NCBI GenBank assembly: GCA_013368315.1
Contig: JAACJM010000003.1
Coordinates: 496,001-560,000, forward strand
Source of the DNA: Tetrapyrgos nigripes
Lineage: Eukaryota; Basidiomycota; Agaricomycetes; Agaricales; Campanellaceae
Direction of reading: 5' to 3'
DNA length: 64,000 nucleotides
How positions within the stretch are numbered: the stretch's first letter is position 1; every line of letters starts with the position of its first letter. The notes beneath the pieces were generated by a model. It was not told the origin of the DNA, ran no database searches, and was given only the letters and a program-made list of their open reading frames with translations. Below are positions 33,309 through 44,777 of the stretch, in pieces. The position numbers and the translations under genes were made by a program.

Positions 33309-36070
33309 TTATTGATAGGAATCCAAGAAACGAAGTCGAGTACCGTTTCTGGTCCGTTGTAAGATGTCGATATCTTCGTACTGTTCGACTGTGTCAGCGT
33401 CAGTCGGATAGATATCAGAAGAATACTTACCGAAGTAATCGTGTCCATCAATTGCGCCTCTGTATAACCAGCATTTCTGATACGCGCACGGACATCGACC
33501 ATGGAAAGTTCTTCCTGCTCTTCGTCGTCATCGTCATCAACATCCATATCCCGTTCACGTCCGGGTCCTTTCCCAAGTCTTTTCCTCCTCTTGGACTGTC
33601 CACCTCCCGAACCACTCATATCCTTGAGAATTCGGAAAATCCTACTCTGAACCGATTGGTCATTCTCACGTTCGTCGTTATTGTCTTCTTGCAAGCTCTC
33701 CTTGCTACATTCCATGAGTCTGAGGGCTTCATCGAGGTCGGGTCTCTCGACTTGGGGTGAGAATCTCAGACGGGCGATAGCCTGAGCTAGACGTAGGATA
33801 CCGAGGAGAGTTCTGGCAGAAGTGTAGGAGTGCGAGCTATTTTCTTCCTCGTCGACTTTGGACTTTTTGCGAAGCTTGACATACGCATCGACCACGTAGT
33901 TGGACACGTCAGCAGATACAGTTGGCCGAATGGTACGAGCCATGGCGATGTAGTGTCTAGAGTTAGGCATGTCAAAGTCAAACTTACATCAGTCTCTGCC
34001 AGTCTAAACAAAACATACCTCATCATATGGGGTGGAATAACCTCGAAATCTAACTCGGGATGACGGTTGAACATATGCACATGCGTAACATGTTGGGCAA
34101 GCCTCTCATCGTCGTCTCGGTTTGGTTTGTCCAAGATAAGGAACAACAGATCGAAACGAGACAAAAGGGCAGCTGGAAGGTTGATGTTTTCCACTGGAGA
34201 TAGCTTGGGATTGTAGCGACCATAAAGAGGGTTGGCAGCGGCAAGAATGGAGGTTCGTGCGTTTAGCGTGGTAGAGATACCAGCTTTTGAGATTGAGATG
34301 GTTTGCTGTTCCATGACTTCGTGGATGGAGGTTCTGTCTGATTCTTCCATCTTGTCGAACTCATCGATACAGCAGATACCGTTGTCGGCGAGGACCAGTG
34401 CGCCTCCCTCTGTCAGACCTGTCAACATTTGAAGGACACATGGAGGTAATAACAAACCTAGAACCATCTCGTCGGTGACAGGGTCCCTCATAACTGCAGC
34501 CGTGAGACCGACACCAGAGGAACCTTTACCGGTGGTGTAAACTCCACGGGGAGCAATCTTTGAGATATATTTGAGCAGCTGAGATTTGGCTACACCAGGG
34601 TCACCCATCAAACAAACGTTGATGTCGCCTCTAATCTTGAGACCATCCGCGGTGACTTTTGTGACACCACCAATAAGCAGGAGGAGGAGAGCTTTCTTGA
34701 CGTCTTCATGACCGTAAATTTCTGGGGCAATACTTTGAGCCAGTTTTTCGTATATGTCAGCGTCTTGTCTCATGTCTTCAACGAGACTTTGAATTTCGGG
34801 AGTCGGCTCCAGATCGGTATACTGCTTCTTGACTTGGTAAATGTGGTGTGCTTCGAGATAGGTGTCGGTGAGCAACCCAGCACGAATGGCCTGGAAGCCG
34901 GTGTAGGGAATGGGGAGGAAGATTCCACCGATGTGGACGACATCTCCAGGGTTCATTTGACGCGTAAGGTTTCCATGAACATGGATTGTCATTGAACGTG
35001 GAATATGGCCGACAGGTACTTGATCCGCCTGACAGGCCATCAGAAACAAGGACATAATACAGGTGAAATGTAACTCACCATCTCTTGGATTTTAATCTCC
35101 TGGAAGGGACTGAAACGACAAGCCCTGGTTTGCATGTGCAAGGTGCCGGTGATACCGTTCTTCTTGCAGTCATTTTCGTTCTGACAGTCATTGATGGGCA
35201 TGAAGGTTTTGTTGGAAATCTCCTGGAATGTCTCCGAGCCACAGACGTCGCATGTGTAGGCATTGACTTGCAGAAGAGGTTTTACTTCAGAGACTCGGGT
35301 TACGATGCCTCGTACAGTAATCAAGCGACCGAGGTGACCACCACGAATTTCACGCACAGCCATGGCAACTTCACTCTTGAGAGGCTGGAAGTATAAATTG
35401 CTGCATATCATCAGAAAAGAGAGAGTAAAAAGAGTTCGAGGTCACGTACTAGCGCCTCAACAAATGCTCTGGAAAACTGGGGTTTTGAGACCCATCCAAC
35501 TCTTCATTGCGTATCTTACGTTGATGAAGAATGACATCAATGACTTCGTCGAATTCGTTGATGTTTTTAGTGGCCGGTGGCATGATTTTGTCAACAATAT
35601 CACTAAAGAGGTTGACATATCGGCGGGTGTTGTGTTGTATGCGCGAAACCAACTCGGAAACGGTGCCTTGATGCTAATGCAGCGTGTCAGTAATGACCAG
35701 AGCACATGAGATAACGCGCACAGTATGGATGTCCTCTAAGTCAATGACAAGCATTTGTTGTTCACGGTTGGCTATCCGTTGCTGCGAAAGACAAGGTCAG
35801 AAAGCGCGTCAAACGCGTCTGAATCTGTTCTTACCAGTTGGCGCATATACTTGAGGGACGAGGTCTCAGACTGAGCAGCATCTTCAAGGTCGTCGATTCC
35901 AAAGTCTTCGAGCGCTGCCGCTAGATCCTTTTCGCTGGACTTGAAGCTTTCCAGAAAGTTTTTGATGGTGTCTGTAGAACATTTAGCAGCTAGAAGACGC
36001 GTTATTCAGCGCAAACCGTACCCTTCTCGGCCTCATAGTCGACCGGGATAGTAGTAACCACGAGGGCCAT
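33309..36070 (-). CDS. MCM7: DNA replication licensing factor Mcm7
   Basis: Multi-exon gene. Mcm7 is one of six AAA+ subunits of the replicative helicase MCM2-7. The start [20 protein letters not shown] at 36070 fits the family N-terminus. A zinc ribbon follows: [12 protein letters not shown] with CQNENDC further on. The AAA+ part has [30 protein letters not shown], Walker [18 protein letters not shown] (about 34590-34640), [19 protein letters not shown], Walker [21 protein letters not shown] and the arginine finger in [20 protein letters not shown]. The C-terminal winged helix ([11 protein letters not shown]) ends in LRFLDSYQ at 33311. An intron of about 50 bases lies between DEMVLG and [11 protein letters not shown] near 34425-34460. 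It is divergent from the methyltransferase gene starting 149 bases away. Confidence 0.94.
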
Positions 36071-36190
36071 GATGGTGGGGGGAGGAAGGGGTCGTGATTG
36101 AGCGGTGTTTGAATTGGCCTTTGTTGATCGCGAGCGCCGAGCACTCATGCTTCCTCTAGCATAAAGCTATTCTATAACTTATTCTCTCTC

Positions 36191-36197
36191 TTTCGTG
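36191..36197 (-). promoter_or_regulatory. SCB-like box (CACGAAA) in the MCM7/DNMT1 promoter
   Basis: Minus strand reads CACGAAA, the Swi4/SBF cell-cycle box. It lies in the 148 bases between the MCM7 and DNMT1-like start codons. A chance match of this length on either strand of so short a region is about 2%, so the site is suggestive only. Confidence 0.4.
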
Positions 36198-36218
36198 CCA
36201 CTCTTTCCTTCCTTCAAG

Positions 36219-39200
36219 ATGAAAAAAAGGCGTCTGCAGGCCTATGTTGAGATCGTCACCCCCCAACGCCGAAAGCACTCGGAGGCATTTAGTCCAGAAA
36301 GCTCTCCAGAAACCGAACCGGTCAGCCCAAACCTTTCGCCAACAAAGAAACGAAGATTGGCAGATAATACACTTATGGGAGGCCTCGTCACCGTGGTGTG
36401 TATACGTGGCTCCGTTCAAGTTATTCAAACCCTCATCCTTCCTCAAAAAAGGCACAAAGACGACTCGCTCTGCATGAGTCCCCCACCGTCTCAGAATTTA
36501 GTGTAGGCAAATCCAAGACAAGAAATGACATTTTGCTAATGCTTCATTTTTAGCAGCCTTTTTCTGAAGGACTCAGACTGTCCCCGACCGTGTCTGATTT
36601 TGGTGTAAGATCCCAAAGCTTTTTGTTAATCTTTCCTTACTGACAGAGCGCAGGCCGATGCTCGAGAGTTGTCTCCGACCGTCTCGGATTTTATGAAGCT
36701 AGACGGTGGTCCCAGTAAGTAGGAGTCTTCGTCCCTCAACAGTTCTCATTCATTGTTCCGTTAGGTCGACCAGACATGTCGTATCTGGACATTCCTTCCG
36801 GTATGGGCTTCTTCAGGAACCTTCTCACGAACGCTTACTGAATGCCAGAAGTTACAATCTATAACGAGGAGGACGATCTTCAAGAGGATGAAAACCTCGA
36901 AGTCGAAGGCGAGACGGTCTTAGACGAAGACGACTCTGATTACGACTCAGACGAGGTACCAGTTAGGATCCTCGATGACTTCTCAATTTATGATGCGGCG
37001 GATAACTCGCTGATATTTACGGGTCAATTGACTCGATTTAACCCTCGAAAAGATAAATACTTGGCTTCCGGAAGAGTCAGGGTACACTCTAATATCCAAG
37101 ATGATGATACCAACGACGGCATTTCTGATGATACATCAAAGCTGGGGGAACGCGTCAAGCTGTCTCGAGTATTAGAGCTCAACGTTCATTATTTTACGGA
37201 CGATGAAGATGGGGAAAAATTTGACTCGTACGCCTGCTTCCATTTGCTCTTCGTCAGCTTTTCACTGATATCCTTCCGCAACAGCAAAATATACATTCGT
37301 ACTAGATTTGCCTGGTACATTCTTGCCTCACCTTCCATCGTGTACACTCCCTTTTTCCTTCCATTCTTTGTCACGCATCAAATATGCCACCTATATCTTT
37401 CCAATGCTCTGGTGGATCCAGACTTAACCTTGGAGGATTTTTTGCACAACCTACCGGACCAGGAAACCCCAACAACCGACGGATTCCCAACCCCAGACGA
37501 CTTACTAGGGCGTCCTATTGTTGCCAAGGATGTCGAAAGTGATCAAACGGTGTGTGATGTTCTTTACCTGCAAGGAATGCCTGCTGATCATCCATTTTCT
37601 GGATAGGTCGCTTACCTCTGCGAGACATTGCCAACAGCTCTATCTGACTCGGGTCTTACACGCCTCAAACGAACCCCCCTCATTGCAAATATTCTCGGCT
37701 CCGAATTTGACGATGACTACAGGGAGGACGGTGGCGTTCCCTCTGAGAGGTCATCTTCGTACACTTCAGGTGTCGAGGATACAGTTACATCTACGTCGAC
37801 CAATATCGCCGCCGCCACTTCAAAGCCTCCCCCGCAGAAGAGGAAGGGGAAATTCACTCCAGTTGTGACGCCGACGGTCAAGGCTGTATCCGAAAACATG
37901 TTTTTCCGGCCGTTGCAGTTGGCGGGGGAATCTCTGGCTCAGTTCAGAGATGCCGATAAAGCCGTCATCCGAGAATTGGACGAGGTGCAGGCTCATCATG
38001 AATTAGATCCTGAGAGTATGGTCTGGGGCCCTAGGGTCAAAGCTGAGCGCGGGTTCTACGAAAGTGTCGAGCTTGACGGCGTTGAGTACAAGGTATGTTG
38101 TCTTGACATCAACAACAAGCTCGGACTGACGTTTTGATCAACAGGCTGGGGATGTGGTTATGGTGCACTATGACGAAAATTCGTGCATGGAGTACAAGCA
38201 CGCGAGCAACTACATCACCTCAGCGTCTTATTCAGTCAATTCATACGCCAACCGGGTCTGGTGAGGACATGTCTTACAATCTATGTCTCGGAATTGGGTT
38301 GACGTTTCATCTAGGTTCTGCCGTATCTGTTATTTTTTCGAGGAGCGCGATATAAAGCGTTTCCACTGCCATTGGTTTCATCATGGTTCAAAAACAATAC
38401 TTCAAGAGACCGCTCATTCTAAAGGTCTTTTCCTCGGCGAGACCTGTGATGACGTCAACGTCGCAACAATCATCAGGAAGTGCGAAGTGCACATCCTAGA
38501 ACCAGGTCAAGACGAGCCGCAGGACGACAAATCTCCGAATGGGGACAAATTCTTTTGCAGGTAACATCTTGTTTGCTTCTTCCTCTCGACCAGCCAGACT
38601 CATGCAAGGTTTGTAGCTTGATGTACGACGAAGACACCTACAGTTTCTTCGATGTTCCTCGTCAGAGTGAAATCGAAGAACTGTTCGAGCTTCTCCCCCG
38701 TCACAAGTCTTGTCATGCTTGTGGCCTGAAGGAGAAGTGGGAAATTTCGAGGACCCCAACTCGTAGTGGCGACAGTTTCACCTACCAGGGCATCATTTAT
38801 CATCCGTTCGACTTTGTCTATGTCAAGCCAGCTTCCGGAACACTGCTTAATATTGCACAGATCATCAAGTTTGAACCACAGAGAAACAAGAAGCCTGTGG
38901 AGATTCAATATCTGGCACGTTACGATGACTTCAAGACGGAGGGATCTGTGTTGCAGGAGGTGAACAAGCTGTTTTTACCTAAGATTTCGTTTCTTTTGCT
39001 GACGGTAACCAGAGACGACTGGTCCTAGGCGGGGGAGATGCCAACATCGACTTTCCTGATATAGATGGCAAATGCTTTGTCAAGCATCTCGAGGATGAGG
39101 ACGAGATCAACGAATGGATCAAGAGCCATGACCACTATTTCCTTCGAAACGAACTTCAACTCGGGTCTATTTCACGTCTAGACCCAGCTTCATTTCAGTC

Positions 39201-41512
39201 ATGCGAGAACTGCCTCTCTGAACGTGAAGAGGAGATCACACAACGTCAAACAGAACTCGACAAACACGGTCCTCTTCGTGGTTTGGAGCTGTTCAGTGGT
39301 ATGTCCTACATATCTCATCGATGAACATATCTTCATAATTGTCGTAGGCGCTGGTGGTCTTGGAACAGGTCTCGATATGTCTCAATTCGTCGACACGAGA
39401 TGGGCTGTCGAAATCAACGGTCCAGCGGCAAAAAGTTACCAGTGAGTTGAGCATATCTTTGTATCGTTTTCCCACTGAGAATATCCAGGAAAAACCATCC
39501 CGAAGTCACAGTGTATTGTCAAGATACCAATGCACTGCTACAACATGCCATCGAAACTCACGAGGGCAGGAACCCAGATCCGCTCCCTTCAAACCTCAGA
39601 GGTAGATCTTTGAAATCAATGTGTCCAAAGATGCCCAAGAAAGGAGAAGTCGATATCATCTATGGCGGTAGGCTATCTTGATTTTTTTTTTTCCTTATGA
39701 GATACATCGCTGATATGACAACTGGTTGCTCAAGGGCCACCTTGTCAGGCGTTTAGTCGTGCGAATCACGTTCCTGTAAGTTTAAATATACGGGTTCCAG
39801 CCAATTTGTATTGATCTTTTATCTTCGTCTGCCTATTCAGCGCGTCGACGATATTCGGTAAGTTGTTGAGTGCTCTCAGTGGATCCCCCCTCATAGATCT
39901 TCGTTTGTTTAGATGTACACTTCCGACAAACATGTTGTCATACCTCGAATTTTACGAACCCGACTACTTCCTCCTTGAGAACGTTGTGGGCCTGTTGGGA
40001 TACAGTTGCAGAGCTACCCAAAAATCTGTCCACAAAATTTCCGGTGGTATTGAGATGGGAATGGTAAAGTTGATCGTGCGGGCTCTGCTTGCTCTAGGGT
40101 GAGTCCAATACTCTGATGATATGACCAGCTGCCAATGCATCCGCAGATATCAAGCACGGTTCAAAATACTCCAAGCAGGACAGTACGGGTGTCCTCAATC
40201 CCGTCAGCGAATCATTTTCTTCGGTGCAAGACGAGGACTAAAACTTCCGGAGTTTCCGATTCCAACACACGCTTTTTGGAAGCCTGCTCATAACTGGAAT
40301 CTTCCGATTGACCGTTCTGGTAAACAAAAGCTGTATGCTGCATCACGGAGTCGTGATCCACACCCTCAGCAAGGTCATGCTTGTGCTCCTCTCAAGCCCG
40401 TATCGGTGAACCAAGCTGTCAGCGATCTCGTATGTAACCACTTTATTAGATTCTTCCGTGCCACGCTGATCCCTAAAACTAACAGCGTGCGTTCGAGTGG
40501 TGAGTTGCTTGTTGTCCTTGTTAAGTATGAGTCAAGTCTTCATTAACACTTTTCTAGGATGAATCCACACCTCATCATCCCGGCAAGGCAAAACAGCGAG
40601 GACATGAATGAGGGAGCCTTGCAGTGCTCTGCTATCCTTGGCCATGATAAAGACTTGCCAGGGTACCTGCAGCCGACCTCTTACGCTCGAAATCCTTGTA
40701 ATGCCTATCAGCGGTGGTTGAGGACAAATTGGTCTACAGGGCGAACAACGACAAGGGTGACTGGTCATTATACTCCGCTGTTTGGAGCACATATCATCGA
40801 GGCGTAGGTACCAGTCTTCTACCACAATCGCAGTTTTCCTGATTTACTTTCTCAGCTCGGTCTCAGTCCCTCTGAAGCCTTTGGCAGACGATCAAGGTAT
40901 GTATGTTCTGAATATGAAATTGACTCTGGTACTGAACTCTCTCAGATCTTCCCCTTAAAATCCGGGAGATCGTTTCCAAAAGCAATGAGAAGCGCAGGAG
41001 GGAAGAAAAACCGATTTACCGTAAGTTGGGCCCTCAGATACCCTTGCCTACCTGATCCTGACAATCGATTCGGCACAGCTCGATACGGCCGACTCGATGG
41101 CGACAGTTATTTCAAGACTGCGCTCACTTCATTTGCTCCCAACCTTAAATGTAGCTATATCCTGCATCCTTCGGTATGTCCACCTTCTCTTGATTCAAAA
41201 GTGTCGACTGATAGAATGTGGTTCATTATAGCAACGTCGAACGATCACCTACCGAGAGGCTGCTCGTGCTCAAGGGTTTCCTGACCATTATGAATTCCTG
41301 TCAGAGGACCGTGTACCACCAAACAAGGCAATCAAAGACGTGAGTTTTTCTGCCCTTCTAGCAGTGGAACTCGCTGACAGTAATGACAGATCTACAAGCA
41401 GATTGGCAATGCGGTCCCAGTTCCTTTGGCTCTTGCGCTAGGTCTTGTGTTGGGCGACGCCATGATTGATAATTGGAGAGATAGAGAGAGGGCTGGTAGT
41501 CCCGAAGTTTAA
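36219..41512 (+). CDS. DNMT1-type DNA (cytosine-5) methyltransferase
   Basis: Long multi-exon gene, start MKKRRLQAYVEIVTPQRRK and stop at 41512. Maintenance-type C5-methyltransferase. N-terminal acidic/KR-rich part, then an RFTS-like region (ILDDFSIYDAADNSLIFTGQ, SRVLELNVHYFTDDED). The first BAH domain spans about 38090-38510 (AGDVVMVHYDENSCM, YFFEERDIKRFHCHWFHHG). A CKVC ... SCHAC double CxxC follows. The second BAH is GIIYHPFDFVYVKPAS, IAQIIKFE, YLARYDDFKT, FVKHLEDEDEI. Catalytic motifs: I GLELFSGAGGLGTGLDMS; IV YGGPPCQAFSRANH; VI DYFLLENVVGLL; VIII AGQYGCPQSRQRIIFFGARR; X QIGNAVPVPLALALGLVLG. All key residues, including PCQ and ENV, are present, so it should be active. The order RFTS-BAH-BAH-MTase is that of DNMT1/MET1. 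Confidence 0.9.
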
Positions 41513-41795
41513 TATCACTTTATGGTTAAGTCTGTTATGTTATCTACACTCACTGTAGCCCAAAGGACATCTTGGAAGATCTTCTGTAGTACTGTAGCAA
41601 TTAGAGACTTCTTTTTTCTTGTCACCCACACATTTCTAATAAAGCCGCGAACTTATTTATTGCAGTTGTACAGAACACCACATAAGTTATATAAAGTACA
41701 GGCAGTGGTATACCATGACGGCGAAGGCCCCTGTGAATACTTGAAGTATAAAAGAAAGACAACTAAGGAAAATCCGAGTCCAAAACTGAACTAGT

Positions 41796-44072
41796 TCACT
41801 CATCGACACCTGCTTCCCAACCTTTAGACCTCTCCACCGCTCGTTGCCATCCTTCCCATTTCTTTTGCCTATCCTCCTCTTTCAAGGAAGGAACGAACTC
41901 TTTACTGCCTTTCGTATTGACCTCTGCCATAGTTTCAGGCTTCGTGAGGTCCCAACCAAACAACTTGATAGCAGCACCTGCAAGAAGAGCAGAGCCTAAC
42001 GCAGTAGATCTGTCGAAGACACAGGACACGAATCAGTGAAAATCCAAGAGAAAGAAGAACAGCCTTCACGCACTCTCTCATCTCAGGCCTAACGACACTG
42101 AACCCTCCAATATCAGCCAAAATCTCCATCACCAAATTCCCATTCGTCATCCCTCCATCAACCTTGAGATGTTGCAAATCCGTTCCGGAATCCAACTTCA
42201 TACTCTCGATAATGGCTCGTGTTTGGAACGCATTGGCTTCAAGAGTAGCACGAGCGATATGAGATGGGTTTGTATATTGAGAGACGCCGATGAGGAGGCC
42301 TGCTGCGCCTGTGTCCCAGTATGGTGCGAGAAGCCCGGAGAAAGCAGTGACAAAGTAGACTCCACCAGTGTCTTTTTCTTTGGCAGCGAGATCGTTGACT
42401 TCGGCGGCGGTAGAGATGATGTTCATGGAATCACGGAGCCATTTGATGGCGCTTCCAGCGACGGAGACTGGATGAGCGAAGATGAGCAGCTTTTCGCTGT
42501 GAGGAACTCGAGAGCTACTTACTAGCGCCTTCCAGGGCATATACAGGCTTGGCGTCGGGTCCAAGTTGGAATGCAATCTGATAGGAGAAGTGAGTATTTG
42601 GATCTTGGAGAAACGGTGAAAATGACACATACAGTACTCAATAAACCATGTGTACTCTTGACAATCTCACCTCCAGTGTTGAACAACAGAAAGGCACCCG
42701 TTCCGAATGTACATTTAGCTGGGTTGCAGTTCGTCAAGAAATTGTTCACATAGGACGAATCGTAACACACCTTCTCCTTGGTTGAGGCATTTATTCCCAA
42801 CAAGCGCTCCTTGCTGGTCTCCAATCAGACCTCCAATAGGAACATTAGCCAACGCTCCATTAGCAACTCCCTCAGCAACATTCCCATAAACTTCAGATGA
42901 CGAAACGAGTTTGGGCAGGATTGACTTGCGTAGGCCAAAGAAGTCCAGTAAGGATTGCTCCCATTGCAAGGTGGTGGTGTTGAGAAGGAGTGTACGGGAA
43001 GCATTTGTCACTTCGCAGACATGGAGATTTTTTGAAACTCCTCCGACCAAGTTCTAGAAAGCATGACGTGTCAGGGAAAGGACAGAGTGGAAGATGCGAT
43101 TCTGCACGCACGTAGAGCACCCATGATTCCACAGTTCCAAACAAGAGATCATCTGCGTCGTGTGCAGCCGCAACGTCAGGATAATGGTCGATCATCCATC
43201 GTAATTTCACAGCGGAAAAGTAAGTGGAAAGCGGAAGACCGGTTCTAAAAGAGATCTGAAGGTGAATGGACGAAGTGAAAATTGTAATGAGACTTACATT
43301 TGCCGAAGAGCCTCGACACCGTCTTTTCCCTTTTTCCATTCACCTGGACTGACTTCAATCCCAGTCTCCTCCAATTTCTTCTCGAAATGTGCAACGGTGT
43401 TCTTTGTACGAGAATCGGTCCAGACAATAGCTTTGCATAAAGGTTGACCAGTCTTTCGACTCCACGCGACAGTGGTTTCACGTTGGTTGGTGATACCTGG
43501 AAGAGAAGAATGAACAAAAAAGCACCTGGCAAAAACAGCAGCTATCCACATACCAATAACCTTTATACTCTCTTTAGTCCAACCCGCAGCCTCTAGCTCT
43601 TTAACAGCATCTGAAATGCAACGTTCCGAGTGTTGTTGAATTTCCAGAGCGTCATGGTCATGCCAGCTATTGGTTAAAGGCGATTAGGAGTTATTCCGCT
43701 AAGCGCCTCATGCCAGTGAACGCGACAAGTACATACCCCGGATTAGGATAATACTGGGGAAACTCGAGTTGACTTTGAGCCACAATGTTGGCATGTTGGT
43801 CGAAGATGATGAACCGGACGGAACTGTGGGGTTTGGGATGTTAGAAGAGTTCTACGTGTACGTGACGAAGCAAGTCTAGACAACAACTTGAACACGTACG
43901 TGGTACCACAATCCAACGAACCGACGAATTCACCCGACTTTTTCTCTTTTGGAGCAGCAGTCGCAGTCGCAGTCGCAGTCGCAGAAGATGCGTTTGCGGA
44001 CGTGTTCCCGTTCGACTTGGTGGACGAATTGGGCTTGGTACTAAAGATACGCGATATCCTGCGCAGAGACAT
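41796..44072 (-). CDS. GUT1: Glycerol kinase
   Basis: Multi-exon FGGY-family kinase. It phosphorylates glycerol to glycerol-3-phosphate using ATP. The start [20 protein letters not shown] is basic and Ser/Thr-rich, possibly an organelle-targeting or simply flexible extension. It leads to a Thr/Ala repeat (TATATATAA) and then [16 protein letters not shown], the phosphate-binding loop. Also seen: [118 protein letters not shown], and the C-terminal [19 protein letters not shown]. These are in order and cover both actin-like lobes. The stop at 41796 faces the DNMT1-like stop 284 bases away. Confidence 0.92.
43957..43984. repeat. GCAGTC hexanucleotide microsatellite in GUT1
   Basis: Four perfect GCAGTC units plus GCAG. 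On the minus strand this encodes the alternating Ala-Thr run near the GUT1 N-terminus. Length variation would change the linker without shifting the frame. Confidence 0.85.
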
Positions 44073-44777
44073 GATGGAAAATGGGGAGATTTGGTCTACG
44101 ACAGATTGAAGTGTTAAATAGAGCTTATGAGGAGTCACAAGGTCATTGACCGAGAAGGGACGATATTTAGTTTAGCTGTACGCCATCAAAAAGAGCGGGC
44201 GTGCATTCTAGGTTATAATCACAAGACCGCCGCTCGGGATGACACCTGAGCGGGCTTGGCCCTGTCTTCTTACTTCCCTGTTGTAGTTCGCAATGAAGGG
44301 GATAGCAAATTCATTGCACAGATATTTCCATTTACAGACCCCATAGGCCACTCGAAAAGCGAATTTCAACCGCGAACCACTTGCGTCGGTTTCTTCTCGT
44401 TCGACCCAACCATGCTGGTACAATCACACGACCTGTCAACGATCTATGGAAACTATTACTCCGGATCTGAACATAGAACATTGCATTGTCCTATAAACCC
44501 TCCACAGGTCTTTTGCAGAACGTTCCTGCATGTCGAGAACTGCGGTCCGTTCTCTGGAATTTACGGATCCTGCGGGTGGGTCGCGGACCGCGGTGAACCG
44601 TTCATAGGCAAAGCAATTATTAGAAAGCCAAAAATACAATCGGGGAAGGTATGACGGAAAGCAAAACCAGAGAGCGTGCTGGAGTCTGCTGAGGTGCGAG
44701 ATTCCAAGAAAGAATAAAGATCAACAGGAAAAGGTATAAGAAAAGAACATGGCGCCACACTCGCGTCTAGGTGATGT
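44073..44777. other. Intergenic between GUT1 and phosphatase gene
   Basis: About 700 bases between the GUT1 start (minus strand) and the next minus-strand gene's stop. A 132-codon open frame on the plus strand (44256-44654) starts from a non-ATG codon and has no family match. It most likely is promoter/UTR sequence. Confidence 0.45.

Noticed and set aside
44256..44654. 132-codon plus-strand frame between GUT1 and the phosphatase
   Set aside because: No ATG at its start, no recognisable domain, and it overlaps the likely GUT1 promoter.
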